From Gamarada debralockiae (taxonomy: Eukaryota; Ascomycota; Leotiomycetes; Helotiales; Hyphodiscaceae): a DNA stretch of 64,000 nt. The notes beneath the pieces are model-generated. The model was not told the DNA's origin. It saw only the letters and a program-made list of their open reading frames with translations, and ran no database searches. The translations under genes were made by a program, and so were the position numbers. The first letter of the stretch is position 1. Each line of letters begins with the position of its first letter. Location: the NCBI GenBank assembly GCA_002803225.1, contig NXFV01001430.1, positions 23,305-87,304 of the forward strand, in the 5' to 3' direction. Shown here in pieces: positions 11,640-23,900 of the stretch.

Positions 11640-13733
11640 TCATGATATTCCAGAGCTCGAACTATCAAATAATTGAGTCCAATCATAGTTAACGTCCGCG
11701 TTCAAAATAGCCGTCCAATCAACACCCAATTCTGCTTCATTCAGGTAGTCACCCATATAGTTCTGACTGAACGGGACGAAAGAATCTGCGCTGAATTCCA
11801 CCGTGTTCAAAAGCAGCTCTTGCTGGTTCAATTCACTCAGTTGTGGCGATTCCGTCCGAGGTAGAGCAGCCTTCCTAGCCTGAGTGATCCGCACCTTCCC
11901 AAAGTATGGAATCGCCGCCTCATACGTCTCAGGCCCTTCATATCTCCCTTGATGGGCCGCGGACAGATATTCCAGCAATTTCGCAGCTTGGCAAGCCACA
12001 TTGCATTCCATCTCCCCACTGATATTGTTGAGATTCCTCGTAATGTCATGGACAAGTTCCCAATCCCTCGCTTGTTGGTGTATAGAATCTGGACAGGTCG
12101 GCGAAAGGAGATTCAGGATGATTACGATTGTCGCTGCGAAGACTTCAAAGTCCATAATGTCGCAGATGATGAGGATTGAGGGGCCACTGCATTCTCGGAG
12201 AAGTTGCCAGGCACTGATCACCTGTCGAGCGGCTTCCAGCGCTGCGAGGCGGTTGTGCTCATACTTCCCGTCGACGCTTGATCTGAGCATGTAAGGAAGG
12301 TGGACGAGTTTGCAGAGGTTGTAATAGAACAACTTCAAAATCTGCAGGACGTAAATAGTCTGCAGTGGCATGGACGAATTTGGTGTCGTGTTCAGCACAC
12401 TCGACGCAACTCCATCCCTGCATTGTTGTAGTTCATGCTCAAGCCGCTCTGTAATAGAATAATCGACGTTTCGATGGTTCTGGTTGCGTTCGATGATGTG
12501 GCCTGCTATTATACCCAATTCGTATGAAAATTGTTCTCGGATTGACTGTCCTTCGTACGGTCTCCGTACGCCAGGGTGAGTGTCTGCAACATTGGGCGGG
12601 AGTCCTAAAATCAAGGAGAGTTGCCTGTCATATTGCCAGATATGTGTCCATACGCCCTTTCGGCGCTCATCAGAGCCATCATCCAGAGTATGAAGTCCCT
12701 GAAGTAAGGCATAACTCATTGCGCGGCGCAGACACAGCCAGGCGTTCCGTGGTCTGCCCATGTTCATGTACAGCTTTGCTTGTATTATAAAGCACTCCAA
12801 ACCATCTATCGTTCCGGCCGAACCTTCGTTCACAGGAAGCAGAGTCTCTGCTCCGACCAAATAGGAATCCAGAAGAGCGTTCGGTGCAGCAGGAAGATTT
12901 GGTCTTTGATGCTTGAAAGATGCTGGAAGCTGCTGAACGCAGAGCGCAAGGCAGAGTATGGCTTTTGCGACAACAACTGCGCTGCTTGATCTCATCGAAT
13001 CGAGGATGAACTTCCTCACACTAACAATACCACCGGTTCGTGGATGCTCAGAGTTTGTAAGGACCTCTTTAGGAAACGCTTGCCAGAGGGGCCAGTACTT
13101 CTCGGTTGTTTGCAGAATCAAGGTCAGATCCTCAAAAGTCGGGATGAGGGCGTTGAGAGATTTGATGCAGGCTTGGATCCGGTGATGAGCAGTGAGCCCC
13201 GTTCGATTTGTGTCTCCGCGAACCTCGTTCCCTTCGATGAGCATCGCAGCTTTGAATAAGTTCAGCAAGGGCGCATCTTCGAAACTCTCCATTGAATTGG
13301 ACGAAACGTTGTAGTTATCAGACTCCGAAGGATCCATAGAGTATGTCCCATGTGACGATGAATCCGATTTCGATTCAGGTGTTGACGCCTGCCGAAGGCG
13401 CTTGAGAGCCTCCGCACTGATTTCCAGCCGTCCAGGGTTTGAAGAGTCTGCGTTGAGATCAACAGCCTTGCATAAATGGCGGACCATCCCTTCCAGCTCC
13501 TCCAGCCTCTGGCGTATGCTGTTCCCATCTTCCCCCGACTCGTCAGTCAGGTGACCTGACGGACGGGCTGTCTGAGGTACGCAGACAACATCGTGGAGGA
13601 CACATTCTTTGCAAACAGGGCTATTTTGAGGATAAATACAGCGAACTTTGCGCCGACGGCATTCTACACAACTTTTTGTTCCAAGTCGCATCCGTTTCGG
13701 AGGCCTGTCAGCCTCGACTTTGGAGGAGGGCAT
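11640..13733 (-). CDS. Zn2Cys6 transcription factor with fungal-specific regulatory domain
   Basis: A single-exon 697-residue regulator. The binuclear cluster begins at Cys22: C-x2-C-x6-C-x8-C-x2-C-x6-C (CVECRRRKVRC, then CKECVLHDVVC). It is preceded by a basic PPKRMR nuclear-localisation-type stretch. A linker with a leucine-rich segment (RQRLEELEGMVRHLCKAV, about residues 73-91) could dimerise. The middle carries the fungal_trans pattern: AKLYMNMGRPRNAWLCLRRA, GLHTLDD and RKGVWTHIWQYDRQLSLILG. The C-terminus is acidic and aromatic (LNADVNYDWTQLF), a likely activation region. It has no evident partner gene: its neighbours are two decayed genes. Target genes cannot be told from sequence. Confidence 0.9.
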   Translation of the reverse strand: MPSSKVEADRPPKRMRLGTKSCVECRRRKVRCIYPQNSPVCKECVLHDVVCVPQTARPSGHLTDESGEDGNSIRQRLEELEGMVRHLCKAVDLNADSSNPGRLEISAEALKRLRQASTPESKSDSSSHGTYSMDPSESDNYNVSSNSMESFEDAPLLNLFKAAMLIEGNEVRGDTNRTGLTAHHRIQACIKSLNALIPTFEDLTLILQTTEKYWPLWQAFPKEVLTNSEHPRTGGIVSVRKFILDSMRSSSAVVVAKAILCLALCVQQLPASFKHQRPNLPAAPNALLDSYLVGAETLLPVNEGSAGTIDGLECFIIQAKLYMNMGRPRNAWLCLRRAMSYALLQGLHTLDDGSDERRKGVWTHIWQYDRQLSLILGLPPNVADTHPGVRRPYEGQSIREQFSYELGIIAGHIIERNQNHRNVDYSITERLEHELQQCRDGVASSVLNTTPNSSMPLQTIYVLQILKLFYYNLCKLVHLPYMLRSSVDGKYEHNRLAALEAARQVISAWQLLRECSGPSILIICDIMDFEVFAATIVIILNLLSPTCPDSIHQQARDWELVHDITRNLNNISGEMECNVACQAAKLLEYLSAAHQGRYEGPETYEAAIPYFGKVRITQARKAALPRTESPQLSELNQQELLLNTVEFSADSFVPFSQNYMGDYLNEAELGVDWTAILNADVNYDWTQLFDSSSSGIS

Positions 13734-14367
13734 GGCGATGAGTCAGTCGATAAAATCACGGACGCACAACTTTGATCGAGACTAGTCAAGCAACAAGCAG
13801 GTCGCTGTTAAGCCGAGGGTCCAAGAGCTGATAGTTGTGTATTTCCGTGTTGATAGATAACCCGAGGAGGTTGACACGGTTCTCGGTAAGCCGGATGGGT
13901 CTAGCCCGTGAAGCATTACCTGTATCTAGAATGTTATCTAACTTATTGCAGCTCACGAGCAAATGATAGAGGGTATGATTACTACACCATCAGATATTTT
14001 TGCTAAGATTTCGATAATGCTGGTGATGGAGACTGCAAATGATGCATCGTTCGTCTTCTCGGTCCAATTCGAACAAAATTCGTGCGATCCGACGCCAATC
14101 TGAGATCTGCAATGCCGAACGCTGAGCCAACAGTGGCCGAATCGTCAATTCCAAAATGTAAGCTATAAACAAGATCGATGAGGTCGACGTCTATATTAGC
14201 CACCCCTCATGCAACATGTTCAATTAATGGGCCCTTCATTGCCGATTTCAAACCTATCTGAATCTTCGAACACATGTAATCCTACCCCCAGCGTCCTTAT
14301 ACTCTGATATCCATACTACGGAGATACCTCCGTCATCCATTATACAACACCTTCCATCTCCACAACC
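13734..14367. other. Divergent intergenic region
   Basis: Promoter space of the Zn2Cys6 gene and of the broken peroxiredoxin-like gene. Nothing else recognised. Confidence 0.4.
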
Positions 14368-15181
14368 ATGGCCCTCGCAACAGAACTCTCAGCAGTCGTC
14401 GACCGCCTGCACAAAAACGTCCCCACCTCCGTCACAGCGCCAATCTTCGCCGCCAACTCCAATTTCCAGAAATCATTCAACCTTTCCGCAGCTATAAAAG
14501 CTGTAAGCATAACATAGCTCTCTGCCTCCAAACCCCGATTTGAGCTTCGTTTGCTCTCTGTTCCATCTCCGGTACCCCGTTTGCTCCAAATACTTTCCAT
14601 ATTGGGAATCTTCTCGGTCCTTTGCTCCTGAAACAAGCTCATATAGGACATTACTAACTCCACCGTTATGTAGGGGACACACTCCCTCCATTCGCGCTCC
14701 CCAACGCAGTCGGCAAAGAAGTCTCATCCACCGACCTCCTATCCAAGGACCCCTCCTCATAACATTCTACAGAGGAGAATGGTGTCCCTTCTGCAACCTG
14801 GTTTTACGCTCCCTATAATCGCATCTCCCCGCCTTCCAAACCAAAGGCGTGACACTCGTCGCCATTTCACCCGAACTACCCAACACGTCTATCTCGACCA
14901 AAGAAAAGCATGAACTGCAATTCGAAGTATTGAGTGATGTCGGTAACGAGTATGCGAAAAAGTTGGGACTGTTGTTCCAGCAGCCTGAGGAGTTGAGGCC
15001 GACTTTCGATAAATTGGGCCATGATTTGAAGAGTAGGAATGGTGATGATAGTTTTGCGTTGCCCGTTCCGGCGACGTTGTGGGTTGATGGGCGGGGGATG
15101 GTGAGGAATGCGTTTGTGGAGCCGGATTGGAATAAGAGGTTGGAGACTAGTGAGGCGCTGGAGTGGGTTGATAAGCTGTAG
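14368..15181 (+). pseudogene. Peroxiredoxin-like (AhpC/TSA-type) thioredoxin-fold protein, broken
   Basis: Exon 1 starts at 14368 (MALATELSAVVDRLHKNVP) and ends at a GTAAGC donor near 14501; exon 2 starts near 14672 (GDTLPPFALPNAVGKEV). The active-site region TFYRGEWCPFCN is intact and places it in the AhpC/TSA-like, thioredoxin-fold group. Two defects stop it being read: a one-base loss near 14750 shifts frame before the active site, and an in-frame TAA follows LVLRSL at about 14817 where relatives carry Gln (CAA to TAA). Beyond this the frame is clean to 15181 (GVTLVAISPELPN, VPATLWVDGRGMV). Either a young pseudogene or two independent sequence errors; I favour the former. Confidence 0.7.
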
Positions 15182-16028
15182 TTGGGCGGAGAGGGGAAGG
15201 GATGCATGATTGGGAAGATAAATGGGTTGTTTGAATAGGATCTAGTGTCTACGATATTCGTTCAAAGAAGTGAAATAGATTTGACAGGAGGAATAGAGAA
15301 TGCTAATGACGTTGGAAGCTAAAGAGAATGAATGAGCACTTGACAGATGTAGTGCTGTGCGCAGGTGCAAGAGAATCTGGCAGCATCTTATCGCGGGTTA
15401 CTGGATTCCACAATCACTGTCGTCCTCGACTACCAGTGTCATCCTCAACCATCATTGTCATCTCCCACTCATGATTCGTAGTCAATAGTCACAAACTTTC
15501 AAAGCACATTCGCGAACGACTGCATGAACTGAGCCGCAAGATTTATGAGACGCTAGACAGACAGGGCCCGGAAACGTACGCCCTTGGATATCCTGCTCAT
15601 CCATCGAACACGTTTGGTTCCAGAACGATTCGCAGAGAGTAGAGAGATTTATACTGATACCTCACCTTCGCTACGCTCAGAGACATACTGTAGGGACAAT
15701 TCACTTGAAAGTCGCAAGGAATGACAAGGACTTTTCACGGCTCAGAACGAAGCATCTTGGCCTTAGCAGTCGTTCACTTCAAATGAGTGTTTTCACCCTA
15801 GATCTCTGAGAGCTGGTGAATATCAGTTGCCCACTTGGGAATCACCGTACTGTGACTTCCAAACAGATGCAAGACCATGAAATCCAAGACAGTAACATAT
15901 TATTCATTCTTCATTCGTTGCGATCATCATCATTAATCAACATCAAGCCTTTTATCCAATCCCGATCGCCTCAACCATCTATCATACGTAGAGTATTCAT
16001 AACCTACACCATCTCTTCCCTCGCAATC
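15182..16028. other. Intergenic between convergent genes
   Basis: AT-balanced spacer with no coding signal. No repeat noticed. Confidence 0.4.
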
Positions 16029-17648
16029 TCACAAGATAGGTGGGGATTTCGACCCTGATCTCTGGCTTCCAGACATAGGATCTGCGCGTTCTTTGGGTGG
16101 CGGTGTGAGGCTCTTCTCCCAATCCTTTATCATTGAAGACATCGTTCTCTTCAGGTGGCTTGGTGTAAGCTTCTCGAGGGCTGGCCATTGTATTTCGTCT
16201 CGTTTTGAAGGGGTGCTAGAACCATCTGCGGATTGGTCGACGATTCTGTGTTCTGTCAATTGTGTGCATCAGAAGTCTTCGTCGGGGACTTACTTGACAG
16301 AACGATCCTCGCCACTCGGATGCGAGGGCGTAGCTGGATCTGTGAGATCGGTACTTCCACTCCATCTCGGTGACTTGGGAGTCGGCGAATCCCAATTCGA
16401 CCAATCGTCATCTAAGTCATCCACGAGCGGTGCGGTAGACAAAGTCTTACCCGCGGGTTTCTGCTTCAATGGGGTGAGAGATTTCGAGGTAGACCGTGAC
16501 TGATCCATTTCCTCCCACATCGTTCCGGCAGCATCCAGCAAAGCCGGATTCGATCCCGTTAAAGAATCCCAAGTCCTAGGCGACACATCGGCTAGTCTGG
16601 GTGACATCCCTCGTTTGCCTCTCTCGTTGCTCAGCAGACTGCTCTTGCTTCCTTTCTTTTTGGGGTCTTTATTCGCCGTATCCAAACCCGCTCGGTTCGT
16701 TGTCCCGTTGACTGCTTCATCTCCAACTGTGGCTTGTCGTAAATCTTCCAGAAATGTCCACAATCCTGCCTTCACATCCTCCGCTATTTGCTTCGCATTG
16801 TGTGTAACACCTCCTTGGTAAGAGTGTCTTGCTCGATTCGAGGAGACTTTCGTAATTCCTTGGCTCGTATCCGGCATTGTCGTGCTTCTTGGCACACTAC
16901 TGGTATCGCTCTCGCTGCCAGATTCTTGAACTGGCGGGAATGGGAAGGGTTGAGCGTAGTTCGACCGATCTGGGGACAACAGTGACAGAGTGCGTGTATG
17001 ACCACCAGTAAGAACTTTCCGTCGGGACTCCTTTTGGATATTTGAAAGCAGCGCTTTCCGCCTATCCATCTCTGTGCTTTGCCGTGTTGCCGAACCCTCC
17101 TCATTCGAGCTCTCGCCTTCGGTTACCACAGTGTGCAAAGGCTGCAGTGGTTGCGAATGTCTGATCTCAGCTCTCTTCTTGTGTGCTTCGTGATGTGCCC
17201 ATTGTCTCTTCAACTTGTTCAGGTCCGCCTCTGCCTTCTGTAGTTCCTCCTTCAATTCCAGAACCCTCCGCTCCTGCCCTGCGAGAGCAACAAGAAAGCT
17301 ATTGGTATCGGTTGGGGAGGGTGTCGGCACTGCGTCAGCTGGAGTAGCTGGGAGAGAGGGTGCATTTGAAGAGGTCGGGGTTGGTCGTGCAGATTCGTTA
17401 CTGTTCGTAGTGGCAACCGGAAAGCTCAGAGACAAGCGGTTCGGTCTCCGCGGGTTGTATGACATTGCTCTTGTGTGTTTAACAACCGATGGTCGAGGCG
17501 GCGGATCCATGGCGAAGAATTCTCTGTTGGGAGAGTCGCCAACATGAGGAGTGGGAGGTGCAGCGGCATGATGGGAAGCCCCTGAAGTAAGAATGGACTG
17601 TACTGAAGCGCGATCGATGGAGGATCGTCGTCGATTATGGGTTGTCAT
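16029..17648 (-). CDS. DUF4048-like fungal protein with central coiled coil
   Basis: Two exons, 17648-16294 and 16245-16029, giving 523 residues. The start chosen is the Met at MTTHNRRRSSIDRAS; an upstream in-frame Met at 17780 would add residues of no evident value. The N-terminus is disordered (Ser/Pro/Thr-rich). A helix near residues 120-160 (FLVALAGQERRVLELKEELQ, then KLKRQWAHHEAHKKR) looks like the coiled coil of the fungal DUF4048 family. A second conserved patch is KAGLWTFLEDLRQATVGDEA. The C-terminal exon has KRTMSSMIKDWEKSLTPPP. Function of the family is unknown to me; composition suggests a cytoplasmic scaffold or phosphoprotein. The family assignment is from memory of the pattern. 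Confidence 0.65.
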
Positions 17649-18166
17649 GGTGCATACCGTATTCTGGGATAGTTGAGAAGTTTCGTGATCCAGCAGTGGG
17701 AATAAATGCGGTCTTTGTGTGATCATGAATGTTTCATTCCCAGCTTCGTCGTCTAATGTCAACAAACAAATCCCTGCCAAGAAAAGCAGAACAAAAATGC
17801 AAAAAGCCGTCCCCGACGAAGAATTAGATTATCATGATATGTTCGTAAATATTGGCAAAAGCAAAGAAGAAAGACGTTATTTTAGGAGGATGAGTTTGGT
17901 CGGTGATACAAATTGGAAGTCTCTTGTTCACAATCAGGAGTTGGAGATGATCGGACGGGGCATGACGCGAAATCCCCCTGCTGATTCGCCCCAGAGCGAG
18001 ATTAGCTTATTTAGCACCCTCCGACCCTCGCTGCTCCGTCACATGATTTCGAGACAAAGCGCGTGCTCATATTTTCAACACGTCCGCGAAACATCTCTCT
18101 CACGAACATCCCATTTGGGACGATGGTTTACCGTCCTATTACTGATTATGCATCGCAGTAATAATC
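17649..18166. other. Divergent intergenic region
   Basis: Promoter space for the DUF4048-like gene and the ligase-like gene. A plus-strand frame from 17719 runs through it without similarity and is judged a chance frame. Confidence 0.4.
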
Positions 18167-19818
18167 ATGCCCTTTCTTTATGTCTATGTATGCGATTTAC
18201 TGGAAAAGCTGGGGCAGTTGGTGTACCGCGATTGCCCTCTGCTCGTAGGACTTGAGAAAGAGACGACCAAGAGAATTGTCGACTGGCTCAGACTGCATCG
18301 CGGATCTTTAAATGAAGGTTCTGTAGATGATCAAGCTGTGATGTCGATGTTCACTCCCGAAAAACAGACAGACCGGGACTACGGACTTGACGCAGGGAGG
18401 CTGGAGCAACTTATCGCCAGAGTCCTGAACCTCCCTAGGGATCTTCACCTTGATTTACAGATGTGGCGAAATGGACCCGCTCATGGGGATCTTGCCGCTT
18501 GTGTTGAACGTGTCATGGACAAGATGACTTGGGTAAGTAGATTCACGATGACTCACATGCTCACATATTCTGACCTTCAACCCCTTCTCCGCATAGCTCT
18601 TTTAGTCTTATACTCACTACGTAACAGGAGGTCGCAACTAAAGCTATTGCCAACAAAGTCACAGTCGAAGAAATCGATCAAACCTTGCTTAAAATAGCAA
18701 CTCACAACCCGAACTCCTCGCCCGAAGTCAGATCACTAGCCGCAAGAGTCAAGACCCCCGACACAATCGAGCTACTTGGGAAACTCTATCGAAAACTACA
18801 AGGGAGAGAAGCTAAGTGGCTCACACGGTTGATTTTGAAGAGTTATGGGCCTGTCAAATTCCCCGACCGCCTAGACTTCTCATCAAACATGCAGTTCCTA
18901 CCGACTTGTGTTCGAGTCAACGCAGAGTTTTCGATTTCGGAAGCATTCCCAGCTCTCCACGATGGGACCAGGGTAATAAGAGGGAGTGCATCAGTGGGTC
19001 CAAATATCAATCGGCTTCCAATCAACTCAATGGCTGTGCCCGCCAGTAAAGCAAGACAACTTGCCTCAGCAAAAGCATATGTCAATCAGCTGCCGACTCC
19101 TCTTCAGCCTCTATCATCACCTGCACTGTCAAATTCTCAAAATTCCCGGGTTCAGTCTCAAACGAGGGAACCTTTGACGCCATTGGTTCTAAATAGCACT
19201 CCGACCCTTCAATTTTTAGGAACAAAGACCTCCGAGCTATCTTCCTCGATGCCAGCGATCTTGGCTTCGAAAGCCAGCCCCTCAGCGAAGACGAAGATTA
19301 GTGGGCCAGCCTCATCTTCGCTCCCCACTACCCCTCGCGCGACAACTAGCAGCTCCTCGCAACGATCTCAGCCCTCGTCGCCAAAGTCCTCCATCCCCAT
19401 GATCATCGGCGGAACAGGAATCTGCCGCCTAACAACCCAACGCTGTCCCCTCTCAAACTGCATATTTCTCCTCGCACCCTGCATCTCCTCCATCCCCTGG
19501 ATAACCGAGAACCTTTTGTCCTGGCACGGTTCACGCACCATCACTTCCCTGCGAGGCTTCTCCGACCCATCAATCCCCCGCCGCTGTCCTCAGACTGGGA
19601 AAAAATACCGCAAGATTGCGTTGGTGGAGAGCAATCGTGCGAAACCGACTGTGGAGTTTTTAAAACATATTGGGAAGCTGAATTTGCAGAGGAGTAAGGG
19701 GAAGAAGGAATGGGTTGAGGTGTTTGATTGGCGCATTTTGGAAAGTATTGCGAAGATAGATAGAGGGAAGGAGTTAGGGTACAATCCATGGCGACGGTGT
19801 TGGATTGGTGCTGTTTGA
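18167..19818 (+). CDS. DNA-ligase-like protein, N-terminal ligase domain without obvious catalytic motif
   Basis: Exons 18167-18532 and 18628-19818, 518 residues. The first 200 residues resemble the N-terminal DNA-binding domain of eukaryotic ATP-dependent DNA ligases in the form found in fungal ligase-like proteins: PFLYVYVCDLLEKL, MFTPEKQTDRDYGLDAGRLE, LAACVERVMDKMTW, then RLILKSYGPVKFP. I cannot find a KxDG nucleotidyl-transfer lysine motif. Instead there is a Ser/Thr/Pro-rich linker and a C-terminal block (CIFLLAPCISSIPWITENLL, PRRCPQTGKKYRKIALVES, WVEVFDWRILESIAKIDRG, YNPWRRCWIGAV) with a strongly conserved feel that could be BRCT-like. It could have a structural role in DNA repair or be a deletion product. 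Ligase relationship is moderate. Confidence 0.55.
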
Positions 19819-20995
19819 GTGCGGGCGCATTTTGGATAGGGAGTTGGATTGGACAGCATTGTTGAAGTAGGCATTTGGTTTTAGGCGTTGACGAACTTGG
19901 ATTGGTAGCATTGTTGGATACGGCAGCATTTTTGGTGCGTGGCATGATTGGTCAGCGAATGGATGGATACCCTTTCCTTAAACGCCGTCGTGGGATTTCG
20001 TGTGTCTCTCATCTCATCATCTGATTTGCACTCGAGAGTAGGGCAATTGTCTCAGGTGCCATGGAGAAGCCATAAAGCTTAAATTGACAACACAGAACGT
20101 GGATACGAAGTGCCAAGTCTCCAGTGTGAAGTTCCTCAGCTGTCCATTTCTGCCCCTAAATGCAGGCGAACTTTAAATTGACAACGGATCGCGACAGATA
20201 TAGGGCATGCACTATTGCTTAGAAATACTCACTCAAAATCGACGAGTAAAGAGATAAAAGAGAGGAGCTGTCCTCACGTGATAAACTCATGTGACTGCAT
20301 GAGTTGTTCTGCTCATTGCCTACTCCTTCCGAGGTTCCCGCGGAAGGCCTTAAAGGGTCTTCGGATATACAGTAAGGCTCTCTTTTCAAATGCAGAAATA
20401 TATTCGCAGTAATTTTTAGCGGATGAAGCTGGCGCAATATTTACTCCATTCGGAGTTCAAATATCGGAGCGACCGAGTTCGCTTGTTTCGGCTCAATTCG
20501 CTGCCTGGGCCTGCAACACCCTCTATTTAATTATCTGGCATCTATCGCCACCCACGACATCGCGCCGTCCAGTCAACAGGCTTCGACGTTATATGCAGAG
20601 GCCGCGTGAGTGGTTGCGCAATCGCCTCATTCCGTAAGGTTTGAAAACGGAAGGTGGCTACGGAGTGCTGCTCAGAAGCTTGGATCCGCAGGTTTAAGGT
20701 TATCTAGAAAGTTAGGCATCAGCCTTATGGACCGAGTGGACTTCAAGATTGGGGTTCTGGCGCGTCACACCTTTGTTTCTCTTCTTTACATACGGACCGT
20801 ACAGTCACTGCAAACGCAAGCCACCTTACTCATCACTGGTGGATTGGGGATTGCGGCGTTTGGTACATATTCTGATTAGGGCGGGATCTACTGCCCCACA
20901 CTAAATGATGTAGCCACGTTAATACATAAGTACTTCAATTCCAACTTCTCCTATCAAAGTTCATCGAAGGCAATTTTCTACTCCCTCATTCCAAG
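19819..20995. other. Intergenic, no gene seen
   Basis: About 1.2 kb upstream of the ABC transporter with only chance frames. A short phrase AAATTGACAAC is repeated near 20080 and 20174. Confidence 0.4.
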
Positions 20996-23900
20996 ATGGC
21001 GTTAAACCATTCAGTCAATGGTTATTCCACGACCTCCTTTGGCCCAGCTGTACCAGGGAGGTTTGATTTTACTCCTCTTTTCGAGGATACCTTTTTGTCG
21101 ATTGTGCCATCCGCCCTCCTGCTCCTTGCTCTACCCCCACGCCTTCTCTTCCTTCGAAAACAACCAAGAAAAGTATCAAGGAGCTCTCTACACAGTCAAA
21201 AACTAGTATGTCCCTTCAATTATAGCGACTGACACGATTTGTTAATCTAGAAATAGCTTTTCCTCCTCGTGTTTGCGTCGATGCAGACAGTCCTCTTCGT
21301 ATTACACGCTTTGAATCCATCTCTCCGAACCCGCGCCACTATTGCAGCTTCCACATTCACTCTGCTAGATGCATTGGGTCTATGTCTGCTTTCACATTCA
21401 GAGCATATCCGATCCGTCAGGCCCTCGGCGATCATCAATGTGTATCTTCTGCTCACACTCCCTTTCGACGCTGCACGTGCAAGGACTTTGTGGATTGGAG
21501 CAGCCACCAAACCAATCGCTGCAGTTTTCACGAGCACTCTTGGGGTCAAGGTCATGATTCTTATCGCAGAAGCAATTGAAAAACGCGGCATTCTACTGGA
21601 CCGATACCAAAATTCCTCCCCAGAAGTCACCAGTGGGATTTACAGCCGATCCTTTTTCTGGTGGTTGAACAAATTGATGACAACAGGCTTCCGTCGAGTT
21701 ATCCAAAATGAAGACTTGTATCCCATCGACGATGAGATGAGCTCAGCCTTTTTGCAAGACCTTGGACAGCAGATTTGGAAGCGTGCTCATCAAGGTCGGC
21801 CACGAGCTTTGTTCTGGTCGACACTAAAAGCTTCACGAGCTTCGTTCGCATATTGCATCTTCCCACGAATTTGCCTCATTGGATTCAGATATGCTCAACC
21901 TTTCCTGCTATCGAGGACCGTCGATTTTGCGAATAGCCCAGAGCAACCAGATTCGATAGGATGGGGTCTAACGGCGGCATTTGGACTGGTGTTCCTGGGC
22001 TTGGCAGTGGCAAATGGATCGTACCAGCACATGAGTTATCGCTTCGTGACTACGGTGCGTGGGATGTTGGTCAGCATGATCTATGCGAAGACAGTTGATT
22101 TGAGTATCACAGCTCTAGATGAGTCGGCGGCTATTACATTGATGGCGAGTGATTCAGGTTTGTACCCTTCCACTTTCCCTACTACCACTTCCCAATGAGA
22201 GTGAACGATTCAAATTGGTGATAGAAACGATATGTCAAGGTGTTGCCAACATCCACGAGGTTTGGGCAGTTCCAATTGAGTTGGGAATTGCACTGTATTT
22301 GTTGCAAAGGCAACTAGGCCTATCATTTTTGGCTCCTGCGTTCGTGGCATTTGGATCGACGGCTGGCATCTTGGGGCTGGCACGCTACATTGGAAACGCG
22401 CAGAAGATCTGGATCGAGGGAATTCAAACCCGTGTCGATTCCACTGCTTCCATGCTAGGATCAATGAAGGTAAGCGATCCCATCAAGAAATCACAATCTG
22501 CTGACAATAAATTTAAGGGGATCAAAATGCTTGGATTCACGAACAGGCTTACTGAAATTATTCAGGATCTGCGTGTGGAAGAACTGCGCCTTTCGACTCA
22601 GTTTAGAAGATTGCTCTTGGTCCGCGTGTTTCTCGGTACAGCATTCAGATCTTTCGGAAATTTTTAATAGAAGTACTGACAAACCTTTACAGCTAATAGC
22701 ACAACAACTCTTGCCCCATTAGCGACGTTCATCGTCTTTGTGCTTATCGCAAAGTCTACTGGCAGAACATTAGATACTTCTGCTGCGTTCACTGGACTGT
22801 CTTTGATCTCATTGTTGGCAGGTCCAATGAACACTATGATTCGGAGTATACCGGAGCTGAATGCTTCGATGGCTTGCTTCGTTCGGATTCAAACGTTTTT
22901 GAACTCCGACGCGAGACAGGACCATCGTCTACCTTTGAGCCCTTCTTCCAAGTTGAACGAGGCACAAACTCTTGATGAAACCACTCAGGGCGTCGAACTT
23001 AAGGAGATGACTCCGAAAGTATCAAACGCTCCCTCGAATACGGCATTGATCGACGTTCAGAACGCCAGCTTTGCTTGGACTGCGGGTGGTGAACCTGTAG
23101 TGCGTGATGTCACTTTTACTCTACCACGGCATCAGTTCTGCTTTATTATCGGACCTGTTGGCTCTGGAAAGAGTACGTTACTGAAGGGTTTACTTGGAGA
23201 GACACCGTCGTTGCAGGGTTTCGTTTACAGCGTCTTCCCTACCACAGCGTATGTGGATCAAACTCCCTGGATTCAGAACGGCACTATTCAGCAGAATATT
23301 CTCGGCATCTCGACGTTCGACGAGCCTTGGTATCGACAGGTAGTCAGGGCATGTGCTCTTGAACAGGATATCTCGATGATGCCCAAGGGACATGGTGAGT
23401 CCTTCAACCCCCTTCTGAACTGTTCTAATATGCTTACTTCGAAAAGCAACTCCAGTAGGAAGTGCCGGTATATCGTTGAGTGGCGGCCAAAAGCAACGAT
23501 TGGCACTGGCACGAGCTGTATACGCTAAGAAGGAGCTTATCATACTCGACGATGTCTTTTCTGGGCTTGACGCCGAGACGGAAGAACAAGTCTTCAATCG
23601 ACTTTTAGGCAAGCAAGGTCTCTTTCAACAGATGAAGACTACTGTTCTGCTTGTCACTCACGCGGTACACCGACTACCATACTCTAGCCACGTCATCGCG
23701 CTTGATACCATGGGACACATCGCGGAACAGGGCTCTTTCGACGTGCTCAAGAGCTCCGGCGGCTATGTGCAGGGCCTTACAGCCAACCATAAAGGCGAAG
23801 ATGATTCCTCTTCTGAGGAAGATGCAGCGGATGCTATGGCTCCGATTAAACTTGAGCCAACATTCCCCACCGAGGAGTTCAATGCCCAGACAGAAGAACT

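Noticed and set aside
9805..15181. Repeat-induced point mutation as the cause of the pseudogenes
   Set aside because: Most damage is single-base loss at short runs; only two or three changes look like C-to-T, too few to claim RIP.
17719..18255. Plus-strand frame of 178 residues before the ligase-like gene
   Set aside because: It overlaps the ligase-like start in another frame, lies in a divergent promoter, and shows no recognisable domain.
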